Assembly (NCBI GenBank): GCA_963794265.1
Contig: CAWCDJ010000002.1
Location: forward strand, 68,310-132,309
Direction: 5' to 3'
From: CAWCDJ01 sp963794265
GTDB taxonomy: Bacteria > Acidobacteriota > Terriglobia > Bryobacterales > Bryobacteraceae
Length of the DNA stretch: 64,000 nucleotides
The notes beneath the pieces are model-generated. The model made no database searches. It saw only the letters and a list, made by a program, of their open reading frames with translations, and had not been told where the DNA came from. Position numbers and translations under genes: made by a program. Position 1 is the stretch's first letter, and every line of letters begins with the position of its first letter. This document shows, piece by piece, positions 35,022 to 43,382 of this stretch.

Positions 35022-38000
35022 TTGTCTCCCGCGCGCTCGATCTGATTGCCGGGCTGCTGGCCAACCGCCAGGGCCTTCGCGGCATCCTCTACTGGGCCGT
35101 GGGCACCGGCGACCCGGCCTGGGACGCCGCCCCTCCGGCAATCGATCCAGCCACCACGGAGCTCCAGGCCGAGATCTACCGCAAACGCCTGGACCCCTCT
35201 CAAATGACCTACGATTCGTCCTCCCGCACCATCGCCGTTTCGGTAGTCTTCGGACCGAACGAAGCCATCGGGACGCTGCGCGAATTCGGCCTGTTCGGCG
35301 GCGATTCCTCACCTCGAACCGGGTCGGGCTTCCTCATCAATTACACGATCCATGCGGCGCTCCAGCATGCCGCCGGAACCAGCCTGGGCCGCCAGGTTCA
35401 CTTCGCGCTCGATTCGGACAGGCTGCTCAACTCGGCCGTCGACCTGATCGCCGGCCTGCTCATCGGGCAGCCCGGGCTGGCCGGCGTTCAGTATTGGGCG
35501 CTCGGGGCCGGCGACGCCTCATGGGATTCCGCCCTGCCCGCCCGTGACCCCAAGACATCCAGGCTCGCCAAGGAGGTTTTTCGCAGGCCATTCGATTCCG
35601 ATTTCGACCTCCAGTACCTCCGCGGCCCTCATGTCCTCGATGCCCGCACGCGATTCCCGTACGATCAGGCCGCCACCGCTCTCCGCGAGGTCGGTCTGTT
35701 CGGCGGCAACGCCACCGGCGATGCGGATAGCGGCATCCTGCTCAGCTACCAGGCTCACGCCCCGGTCGACAAGACCACGCCGCAAACCCTGGAACAGGAA
35801 CTGCGCATTACGCTTGGAACCGACGTCAACGCCACCGTGCCCAACGTAGTCGGAATGACCCCGGATGCCGCCACCGCCGCCATCCAGGCGGTGAACCTGT
35901 TGCGCGGCCAGGTCACGCTGCAGGAAAACGATGCGCAGGCGGGAAAGGTGATGAGCCAGGCCCCCCCTGCCGGCGCTGCCGTACCGGAGGGGTCGCTCGT
36001 CGATCTCGTGGCCGGGATCCATACCCGCATCGTAGTTCCTAACCTGACCGGCCTCACTCTGGCCGCGGCCGACGCCGTCCTGGCGAATGTGGGCCTGGTG
36101 CGTGCCGCCGGAACGCCTCCAGCCGAAGAGAGCCTCTTCCCTGCCGGCACCATCCTGCGCCAGACGCCCGCGCCGGGAGCCCGCGCCGATACCGGCAGCG
36201 CCGTCCGGGTCGTGCTGGCCACTGCCGTCACGACCCTCGTTCCAGATCTCGTCGGCCACACCGCGGGCGAAGCGCCCATCCTGCTGGCGGCCGCGCAGCT
36301 CCAGCCCGCCGCCGCCGGACCCGGCATTCAGTCGAGTCCGGAGCCCGACGGCACCATACTCAGCCAGGACCCCGCCGCCGGCGCATCCGAGCCGATCCAG
36401 TCAGAGGTCTCCTTCACCGTCGCCGGGCCGCCCGCGATCGCGGTTCCCGACCTGGCGAGAATGCTGCCCGACGCCGCCGCGGCCGCCTTGCGCCAGGCGG
36501 CGGCCGCGCTGTTGACCAAGTTGGGCCGCCCGTCCGAACCTCCGGGCCTTGCCCTGGGCGGCCAGACAAGCGCCGAGAATGCCGCGGCGCCCGGCACCAT
36601 CATCAGCCAGACTCCCGCCGCCAATGCCCAGGCATGGCTCTACAGCGCCGTCCAGATTGTGGTGGCCGCGCCGCTCTCGGCGCAGGCTCCAAACCTGATC
36701 GGCCTGACGCAGGCCGCCGCGACTGCTGCGCTGACGGCCGCCGGCCTGACGCTCGGCGCCGTCGTCGTCCGCGAGGACGTTGCGGCCGCCGGCACAGTAA
36801 TCGTGCAGGACCCCGCCGCCGGTGTGCAACTGGCCAAGGGAAGCGCCGTCGCCATCACCCTGGCACAACCCATCCTGGTGGCGGTGCCGGATACGGTGGG
36901 CCACCTTCAGAGTTACGCGCAGGAAGTCGTCACTGCCCGCGGCCTGGTCCTCGGCGCACCTGCGGAGGTGCCCAGCGCGCAGCCCGATGGCACCGTGCTC
37001 AGCCAGACCCCCGCGGCCAACTCCCAGGTCGCCATCGGCAGCACCGTCAACATCAGCATTGCCACTAAGGTCGTGGTTCCGTCCGTGATCGGCAAGACCG
37101 TGGCCGACGCAACCACCACGCTGACCGCGGCCCGGCTGGTCCTGACGGCCGGGGCGCAAACCATCAGCGCCCAGCCGGAAGGCACGGTGGTGACGCAGGA
37201 CCCGGCCGCCGGGGCGCGCGTCGCACCCGGCGCAGCCGTCACCGTCACCACCGCCCGCGGCGTCGACATCCCCTCGATCGTCGGCCAGACCCTGGTGCAG
37301 GCCACCACGCTCCTCAAGGGGCTCGGGCTGCTGATTTCCGTCTCCGCCCAGACCGTCAGCGCGCAACCGGAAGGCACCGTGCTGACGCAGAATCCCGCCG
37401 CCGGCGGACGCCTGCCGCTGGGCGGAGCAGTGCAGGTGACCACGGCCACCGGAGTCGTCGTTCCGTCGCTGATCGGGCAGACTTCGGATCAGGCCACCGC
37501 CGCGCTGAAAGCCCTGGGACTGGTTCTCACTGTCACCGGCCAGACCGTCAGCGCTCAGCCGGAAGGCACCGTGCTGACGCAGAATCCCGCCGCCGGCGGA
37601 CGCCTGCCGCTGGGCGGAGCAGTGCAGGTGACCACGGCCACCGGAGTCGTCGTTCCGTCGCTGATCGGGCAGACTTCGGATCAGGCCACCGCCGCGCTGA
37701 AAGCCCTGGGACTGGTTCTCACTGTCACCGGCCAGACCGTCAGCGCGCAACCGGAAGGCACGGTGCTGACGCAGAATCCCGCCGCCGGCCAGAAACTGCC
37801 GCTGGGCGGGGCCGTGCAGGTCACCACGGCTACGGGGGTGCTGGTTCCGTCGCTGATCGGCCAGACTTCCGATCAGGCCACCGCCGCCTTGAAAGCCCTG
37901 GGACTGGTTCTCTCCGTCACCGGCCAGACCGTCAGCGCGCAACCGGAAGGCACCGTGCTGACGCAGAATCCCGCCGCCGGCCAGAAACTGCCGCTGGGCG

Positions 38001-38824
38001 GGGCCGTGCAGGTCACCACGGCTACGGGGGTGCTGGTCCCCAACGTGGTTGGGCAGGCCCAGGCCGCGGCCACCAAGGCGGTCACCACCCTTGGGCTGAA
38101 ACTGGCAGTCACCAGAACCACGCCCAGTACCCAGCCCGCCGGCACCGTCCTCACACAGAATCCCGCCGCCGGGCAGAAACTGCCGCTGGGCGGAACGGTG
38201 CAGGTAACCGTGGCGGGCCTGGTGACCGTGCCTTCGGTCATCGGCATGAACACCACCCAGGCAACCGCGGTGCTCACTCCTCTGAACCTGAAACTCGTGC
38301 AGGCCGGCTCCGCGGCGAACCCCGCGCCGGCCGGCACGATCTTTGCGCAATCGCCGGCGGCGAATGCGCAGGCGGCGCCCGGGTCGTCCGTGTCGGTGCA
38401 AATCTCCCTGGGACCGCCGCTGGTAGTCCCGAACATCGTCGGCGTCCAGATCGCGCAGGCGCAGAGCACGCTTCAGCAGTTGGGTCTGCAGATGACCATC
38501 TCCAGCCGCGGCCCCAGCAACCTGCCCTCGGGCGCCGTGGTTAGTCAGGACCCGGCCGCGGGAGCTAGCGCATCTCCAGGCTCCACGGTAAGCGTGGTCG
38601 CTTCGACCGGGCCCCCGCCGGTGGCCGTGCCGCAACTTGTGGGGCAGAATGTGGCGGCCGCAACCGCTTTGCTGGCGGCGGCGGGCCTGTCGATCGCGGT
38701 GACCACCGTCGCGGGCGCGGGATCTCCGGGCGCGGTCCTGTCGCAGAACCCTGTGGCCGGCACTCAGGTCGCGCGCGGAAGCACCGTCCAGGTGACAGTT
38801 TCGCTCGGCATCACCATCGGCTGA
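35018..38824 (+). CDS. Giant PASTA-repeat protein, candidate tail fibre of the injection system
   Basis: A 1268-residue protein, the last gene of the operon, starting with GTG inside the previous stop. Residues 1-131 and 136-267 are two copies of one domain (LDLIAGLLANRQGLRGILYWAVGTGDPAWD versus VDLIAGLLIGQPGLAGVQYWALGAGDASWD; both with LREFGLFGG/LREVGLFGG). From residue 272 to the end run 15 PASTA-like repeats of about 66 residues (VPxxxGxxxxxAxxxLxxxGL, then PxGTVLxQxPAAG, then GxxVxVxxA). PASTA domains are best known in penicillin-binding proteins and Ser/Thr kinases, where some bind cell wall. Here there is no signal peptide, membrane segment or kinase. A fibre with a duplicated base domain and a PASTA shaft for binding target cell wall is the likeliest reading. 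Confidence 0.85.
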   Translation: MIVSRALDLIAGLLANRQGLRGILYWAVGTGDPAWDAAPPAIDPATTELQAEIYRKRLDPSQMTYDSSSRTIAVSVVFGPNEAIGTLREFGLFGGDSSPRTGSGFLINYTIHAALQHAAGTSLGRQVHFALDSDRLLNSAVDLIAGLLIGQPGLAGVQYWALGAGDASWDSALPARDPKTSRLAKEVFRRPFDSDFDLQYLRGPHVLDARTRFPYDQAATALREVGLFGGNATGDADSGILLSYQAHAPVDKTTPQTLEQELRITLGTDVNATVPNVVGMTPDAATAAIQAVNLLRGQVTLQENDAQAGKVMSQAPPAGAAVPEGSLVDLVAGIHTRIVVPNLTGLTLAAADAVLANVGLVRAAGTPPAEESLFPAGTILRQTPAPGARADTGSAVRVVLATAVTTLVPDLVGHTAGEAPILLAAAQLQPAAAGPGIQSSPEPDGTILSQDPAAGASEPIQSEVSFTVAGPPAIAVPDLARMLPDAAAAALRQAAAALLTKLGRPSEPPGLALGGQTSAENAAAPGTIISQTPAANAQAWLYSAVQIVVAAPLSAQAPNLIGLTQAAATAALTAAGLTLGAVVVREDVAAAGTVIVQDPAAGVQLAKGSAVAITLAQPILVAVPDTVGHLQSYAQEVVTARGLVLGAPAEVPSAQPDGTVLSQTPAANSQVAIGSTVNISIATKVVVPSVIGKTVADATTTLTAARLVLTAGAQTISAQPEGTVVTQDPAAGARVAPGAAVTVTTARGVDIPSIVGQTLVQATTLLKGLGLLISVSAQTVSAQPEGTVLTQNPAAGGRLPLGGAVQVTTATGVVVPSLIGQTSDQATAALKALGLVLTVTGQTVSAQPEGTVLTQNPAAGGRLPLGGAVQVTTATGVVVPSLIGQTSDQATAALKALGLVLTVTGQTVSAQPEGTVLTQNPAAGQKLPLGGAVQVTTATGVLVPSLIGQTSDQATAALKALGLVLSVTGQTVSAQPEGTVLTQNPAAGQKLPLGGAVQVTTATGVLVPNVVGQAQAAATKAVTTLGLKLAVTRTTPSTQPAGTVLTQNPAAGQKLPLGGTVQVTVAGLVTVPSVIGMNTTQATAVLTPLNLKLVQAGSAANPAPAGTIFAQSPAANAQAAPGSSVSVQISLGPPLVVPNIVGVQIAQAQSTLQQLGLQMTISSRGPSNLPSGAVVSQDPAAGASASPGSTVSVVASTGPPPVAVPQLVGQNVAAATALLAAAGLSIAVTTVAGAGSPGAVLSQNPVAGTQVARGSTVQVTVSLGITIG
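37369..38040 (+). repeat. 192-bp tandem repeats within the PASTA gene
   Basis: The segment starting ggaaggcaccgtgctgac recurs at 37369, 37561, 37753 and 37945, exactly 192 bases (64 codons) apart. The copies at 37369 and 37561 are identical or nearly so for about 180 bases; those at 37753 and 37945 differ slightly. This marks recent in-frame expansion of PASTA repeats 8-12, and is also a place where short-read assembly could have collapsed copies. Confidence 0.9.
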
Positions 38825-39025
38825 TGCAGGCGGCGCCTCTCCGTCCTTTTTGCGAGTTGTTAAGTGAAAGCCATCGCCAGCCACGCCGAAGGGCGGGGGA
38901 CCAGAGGCGCGACAGCATCGTGCTGGAGGGATTGAAGACCTGATCATTTCCGATGATTGTAAATTGAAGAGCAATTGACAAAGATGAATGGCGACTTCCG
39001 GCGTCGGGCGCTACAATCGGGCGGC

Positions 39026-40885
39026 ATGAACCGCCTCGAAATTTTTATGCTGGTTATCTTAGGCACCGGTTGGGCGACCGGCGCCCCCAAGGTCACGAAG
39101 GTCGAACCTCCGAACTGGTGGACCCCGCATACGCTGAACCACATTCAGGTGCTGCTGACTGGGACCGATTTGACGGGTGCGGCAGTCACGACCGCGTCTA
39201 AAGGTTTCCGGATCGAGGTCCGCAAGATCTCGGAAAACGGCCATTACGCATTCATCTATTTGGACATCGGCAAAAGCGCACGCCCTGCCAGCCACACGTT
39301 TACGGTGAAAACGCCGTCGGGAAGCACCAACTTCACGTTTCGCCTGGATCGCCCATTGAATGCCAAAGGACGATTTCAGGGATTCACTCCGGATGATGTG
39401 ATTTATCTGCTCATGCCGGACCGGTTCGCCAATGGGGATTTCACGAACGATAACCTGCCCGAATACGGGCGCCTCGCCGACCGAAAAAACGCCGGCAGCT
39501 ATCATGGCGGCGATCTAAAGGGCATTCAGAACCACCTCGGTTACCTGAAGGATCTCGGGGTCACGGCGATCTGGGTCACTCCGATCACCAAAAACTCCGC
39601 GGGCGGGCGGAATCCCGGAGGCGCCTACCACGGATATTCGGCTTCCGATTTTTACGATGTGGAACCGCATTACGGAACGCTGCAGGAGTTCAAAGAACTG
39701 GTGGACGATACGCATGCGGCGGGTATGAAATTCGTGCTCGACCAAGTCGCGAACCACAGCGGAAACCGGATTCCCTGGGTCGGGGACTGGCCGGACAAGA
39801 CCTGGGTTCACTATGAGGACCAGAGCCCGAGACCGCGCATCCGTTTCGATATTGCTGCGCTGGCGGATCCGTATTCGCGGCCGTCGCGCCGCGATCCGCC
39901 GCTGAAAGGCTGGTTCACCCCCGCCATGCCGGATTTGAATCAGGACGATCCGCTTGTGGCGGACTACCTGATTCAGAACGGCCTCTGGTGGATCGGTGTC
40001 TCCGGCGTGGATGCTTTCCGAATGGACACGTTCCCATACGTCGACCGGTCCTTCTGGGAAAAGTACCAGACGGCGATCCTGAAGCAGTATCCGAAATTCG
40101 TCGTGACTGGCGAGATCACGGCGCCGAACCCCGTGGCGCTTTCGTTCTTCGAAGGCGGCACCACTCGCCAGGGCATCGATACAAGGCTCAACTCTATTCT
40201 GGACTTTCCGCTGGAAGGCGCGGTGCGGCAAGTATTCGCCGAGGGGCAGCCGATGAACAGGCTGGTGGACGTTCTGGCCCAGGATTCGCTCTACCAACAT
40301 CCCGAAATGCTGGTGGTTTTTCCCGGGAATCACGATCAGCCCCGGTTCCTTACGGCCGCGAAAGGGGACGTCGCCAAACTGATGATGGCCGAAGCCTTCG
40401 TGCTGACGACCCGGCGAGTCCCACACCTGTATTATGGTGACGAAGTCGCGATGCAGGGCGGACGCGATCCGGACAACCGCCGCGATTTTCCCGGAGGCTG
40501 GCCGGACGATCCCTTCAATTCCTTCAATGCCGAAGGCCGCACCGGAGATGCCGCCAGGGTGTTCGATTTTACGCGCACCCTCCTGCATTTGCGCGGCGAG
40601 CATCCGGCTTTGAGAGACGGCGCGCTCACGCAACTCCTCGTGGATTCCGACCGTTACGCCTACCTTCGGTCCTCGGCCGAAGAGGGTGTGCTGGTGATTC
40701 TGAACCGCGCAGGGAGCGGGAAGCCGATCGAACTGCAGGTGGACGATCTTCCACTGCGCGACGGACTCCGGTTGACGTCGCTGCTGTCCCCGGGAGGCGA
40801 GACGGTGGTGACCGGCGGAAAGGTTCTTATCGAAAATCCCGCCGAAGTGCAGATCTATTCATTTCGTTCCCGGACGATCAAATAG
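39026..40885 (+). CDS. Secreted GH13 alpha-amylase/cyclomaltodextrinase-like enzyme
   Basis: A 619-residue enzyme with a signal peptide (first 19-20 residues), an N-terminal beta-sandwich like that of cyclomaltodextrinases/neopullulanases (20-110), the GH13 barrel and a C-terminal beta domain. Catalytic residues visible: nucleophile D334 (GVDAFRMDT), acid/base E363 (VVTGEIT), D437 (FPGNHDQ). DxVxNH appears as DQVANH near 239. It should cleave alpha-1,4-glucans or maltodextrins. The ATG at 39026 is preferred over an in-frame ATG at 38975 because it gives the signal peptide. Its last 31 bases overlap the convergent FG-GAP gene. Confidence 0.9.
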   Translation: MNRLEIFMLVILGTGWATGAPKVTKVEPPNWWTPHTLNHIQVLLTGTDLTGAAVTTASKGFRIEVRKISENGHYAFIYLDIGKSARPASHTFTVKTPSGSTNFTFRLDRPLNAKGRFQGFTPDDVIYLLMPDRFANGDFTNDNLPEYGRLADRKNAGSYHGGDLKGIQNHLGYLKDLGVTAIWVTPITKNSAGGRNPGGAYHGYSASDFYDVEPHYGTLQEFKELVDDTHAAGMKFVLDQVANHSGNRIPWVGDWPDKTWVHYEDQSPRPRIRFDIAALADPYSRPSRRDPPLKGWFTPAMPDLNQDDPLVADYLIQNGLWWIGVSGVDAFRMDTFPYVDRSFWEKYQTAILKQYPKFVVTGEITAPNPVALSFFEGGTTRQGIDTRLNSILDFPLEGAVRQVFAEGQPMNRLVDVLAQDSLYQHPEMLVVFPGNHDQPRFLTAAKGDVAKLMMAEAFVLTTRRVPHLYYGDEVAMQGGRDPDNRRDFPGGWPDDPFNSFNAEGRTGDAARVFDFTRTLLHLRGEHPALRDGALTQLLVDSDRYAYLRSSAEEGVLVILNRAGSGKPIELQVDDLPLRDGLRLTSLLSPGGETVVTGGKVLIENPAEVQIYSFRSRTIK

Positions 40886-42495
40886 GAATCGGCAGCGATA
40901 TTTGAAAGTGTTTGTCTCGTCCCGGAGGGCCACTCGATGGTGATACTGTCCGCGCGAGCGTTGCGGCCAAGTCCGAAATGGACTGCCGGATCGCTTGAAC
41001 ACGCATACCCGGTCGAAGTAGTCACGTGGTTGACCTGCGTGATGCCGCCGGCCCTGACAGTTACGCGCGCGCCGATCGCTTCCCGGTTACTCCGTCCCCC
41101 GATCAGCCGCAGGGCGATCCAGTGATTGCCCGCGCCCATGGCGTTTCGGAGCAGCACGGGAGGCTCGTTCAGCCGGGTAACCACAGCATCCACTCGCCCG
41201 TCCCGATCGAAATCTCCGAACGCCACTCCGCGGTGTTGGGCCGCCGTCCCGATCGACAGGGCACGAAACGCGCCGTGCCGGTCATTCAGCATCAGCAGAT
41301 TTGACTGCCGCGACGCACCGCTTGAAAACATTTCGGTGTTGTTCTGAACGTCCCCCGCGGCCACGAACACGTCTTTCCAGCCGTCATTGTCAAAATCGAA
41401 GATCCCCATGCTCCAGCCGCTCAGCGGCGTGCTGATGATGCCGGCGCGGCTCGGATAAGTCACATCTTTGAAGAGTCCACGACCTAGATTGCGGAACACA
41501 GGGAAGGTCTGATTGCTCAGGGCTGTGACGACGAGGTCTTCCCAGCCGTCGTTGTCCAGGTCCCGAAAATCCGCGCCCATCGACGAGAGAGCCTTGCCGT
41601 CATCGTTGAGACCCACTCCCGCCTCTAGTCCGACCTCACGAAAACGGCCGTCGTGCTCGTTATGAAAGAGGAAATTCGGGACCGTGTCGTTGGCGACAAA
41701 GATGTCCATCCAGCCGTCGTGGTCGTAATCCGCAATCGCGACACCCATTCCCTTGCCCGCCAAAGCCGCGATCCCGGAGGCGGCGGAGACATCGGAAAAC
41801 GTGCCGTCGCCATTATTGTGGTAGAGGCGGTCCGGCAGTGACTCATAAAATCGTGGATGGCAGTAAGTGCGAATACCGCGTGCGGCATCGCCGCAGAACA
41901 ACTCCGTCGCCGGATCCCACTTGACATAATTGACGACGAAAAGGTCCAGGCGTCCGTCGTTGTCGTAATCGACCCAGGCTGCCGCCACCGCCCACTCGCC
42001 GCTTTCGAGTCCGGCCTTGCGGGTTACATCTTCGAAACTGCCGTCGCCGCGATTGCGGTAGAGGGTGTTGCCTCGTACCCCGGTGACGAACAGATCGGCG
42101 TATCCGTCGTTATCGTAGTCGCCTGCTGCCACGCCGATGTTGTACCCGCTGCCGCCCACCCCGGCCTGGTCGGTGACGTCCTCGAAGGTCCAATCGTGCT
42201 TATTCCGATAGAGCCGGTTGCGGTACTGCGGGTCATCCTTTTTGAGTGAGGGCTGTTGAGCGCCGTTCGTGAAATAGATATCGGGATAGCCGTCGTTGTC
42301 GTAATCGAACACGGCGACGCCGCCGGCCATGGTTTCGATTTGATGCCGCTCGGAGGAAACGGCATTGTGCAGCACGAACTGAATGCCGGAATGTGCCGTC
42401 CGATCTTCGAACGTGACAGTGGGCGGCGACACAGCCGATAGCGCAAGCACCAGGGCTGAGGCCACCAAGACCTTGCCCGCGAGCATAACCGTCAT
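40855..42495 (-). CDS. Secreted FG-GAP/UnbV (CRTAC1-type) repeat protein
   Basis: After a signal peptide come about seven FG-GAP/VCBS repeats with calcium-binding DxDxDG loops (FDYDNDGYPDIYF, GDYDNDGYADLFV, VDYDNDGRLDLFV, ADYDHDGWMDIFV, RDLDNDGWEDLVV and two more), which form a beta propeller. The C-terminal 70 residues are the UnbV/ASPIC domain (GARVTVRAGG, HFGLG, ITIEWPSG). Function of the family is not established; it often accompanies TPR proteins and TonB receptors in Acidobacteriota. I choose the ATG at 42495, which overlaps the TPR gene stop by 4 bases; an ATG at 42519 is an alternative. Confidence 0.88.
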   Translation of the reverse strand: MTVMLAGKVLVASALVLALSAVSPPTVTFEDRTAHSGIQFVLHNAVSSERHQIETMAGGVAVFDYDNDGYPDIYFTNGAQQPSLKKDDPQYRNRLYRNKHDWTFEDVTDQAGVGGSGYNIGVAAGDYDNDGYADLFVTGVRGNTLYRNRGDGSFEDVTRKAGLESGEWAVAAAWVDYDNDGRLDLFVVNYVKWDPATELFCGDAARGIRTYCHPRFYESLPDRLYHNNGDGTFSDVSAASGIAALAGKGMGVAIADYDHDGWMDIFVANDTVPNFLFHNEHDGRFREVGLEAGVGLNDDGKALSSMGADFRDLDNDGWEDLVVTALSNQTFPVFRNLGRGLFKDVTYPSRAGIISTPLSGWSMGIFDFDNDGWKDVFVAAGDVQNNTEMFSSGASRQSNLLMLNDRHGAFRALSIGTAAQHRGVAFGDFDRDGRVDAVVTRLNEPPVLLRNAMGAGNHWIALRLIGGRSNREAIGARVTVRAGGITQVNHVTTSTGYACSSDPAVHFGLGRNARADSITIEWPSGTRQTLSNIAADSYLIVRERNE

Positions 42496-43382
42496 GGCGT
42501 ATCCGGCGCCGCCCGGCATGCAGCCATGGCCTTCACTTCGATTCCAGCCGCGCCGTCTTTAGCCGCGGCGGCATAGATCCGCGCCAGCAGATTATGGACG
42601 CGGCACTCGTTCGACGGCCGCGCCGGTACCAGGACGTTCGCGGCTTCCTCGAAACGATTTTCGTGATATAGGACGCGAGCCAGTTCGAAACGGATATCGA
42701 CCTGTGCCGGCGCGAGCGCGAAAGCCTGCCGCAGCAGGCGCAGACTCTCGTCAGGGCGGTTATGGCGAAAGAGAAACGCGCCGTACGCCAGGTAGGGCCT
42801 CCACGCCGCGCCGGCCAGTTCGACCGATTTCCGAAAAGACTCCTCCGCTGCGCCGAATTGCCCGAGGGCGTCTTGCGACAGGCCGAGATTCTCATAAACG
42901 CGGGACTGACGCGCGCCCGCCCGCAGCGCCTGTTCGAAAGCCGCGATTGCAGGTTCAAAGCGGTTCGCGTCATAGAAGGCGCGGCCGGCAAAGTACCACG
43001 CGTCCACGTCCCGCGGATCGAGCCGTTCCGCCTTCTCAAAGAAGGTCTGAGCACGGTCCCATTCTCCGCGCGCCGCGCATACCCGGCCGGCGAGCAACTG
43101 CGCCTTCGCGTAGCCGTTATCGAGAGCGATCGCGCGCTGCGCCTCCTCGAACGCGGCTTCAGGTTGATTCAGGTTCAGAAGCGCAGCGCCAAGGAAGGCA
43201 CGGACGTCGGCGCGATCGGGGTATTGAGCGAGGTAGCGGCGGTACAGGTCGACCGCGTCGGAGGCGTGAAGCGCACGATAAGCGGTGTTGGCGTCCGCCA
43301 GAAGACGCTCCCCGGAGTCCTGTGCCGCCACCCTCGGGACGCACCAAAGCACGGCAAGCAGCGTCCCGATGGCCCGTATCAC
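42492..43382 (-). CDS. Periplasmic TPR protein
   Basis: A 296-residue secreted protein (signal peptide ending in RVAAQ) composed of about seven TPR repeats (for example AVDLYRRYLAQYPDRADVRAFLGAALLNL, AQTFFEKAERLDPRDVDAWYFAGRAFYD). It overlaps both neighbours by 4 bases (ATGA), so GH28-like enzyme, TPR protein and FG-GAP protein are translated together. It probably scaffolds the products of this set; pairing of TPR and FG-GAP/UnbV proteins is recurrent in the phylum. Confidence 0.85.
   Translation of the reverse strand: MIRAIGTLLAVLWCVPRVAAQDSGERLLADANTAYRALHASDAVDLYRRYLAQYPDRADVRAFLGAALLNLNQPEAAFEEAQRAIALDNGYAKAQLLAGRVCAARGEWDRAQTFFEKAERLDPRDVDAWYFAGRAFYDANRFEPAIAAFEQALRAGARQSRVYENLGLSQDALGQFGAAEESFRKSVELAGAAWRPYLAYGAFLFRHNRPDESLRLLRQAFALAPAQVDIRFELARVLYHENRFEEAANVLVPARPSNECRVHNLLARIYAAAAKDGAAGIEVKAMAACRAAPDTP

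Noticed and set aside
31866..35312. Minus-strand open frame of 1148 codons opposite the J, tail-protein-I and fibre genes
   Set aside because: Arg/Gly/His-rich translation with no domain; an antisense shadow of GC-rich codons of well-supported plus-strand genes.
37369..38040. Regular repeats as a possible CRISPR array
   Set aside because: The 192-base period has no variable spacers, and the repeats encode PASTA domains in frame.
16029..38824. Intact prophage
   Set aside because: No capsid, portal, terminase, lysis or integrase gene adjoins the tail genes; only tail and baseplate functions are present.
38828..38850. Terminator after the PASTA gene
   Set aside because: AGGC-GGC-GCCT is only a 4-base stem, and the T-run starts 9 bases after it; too weak to call.
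36401..38974. Minus-strand open frame of 857 codons opposite the PASTA gene
   Set aside because: Its repeats mirror the PASTA repeats and its composition is not protein-like.
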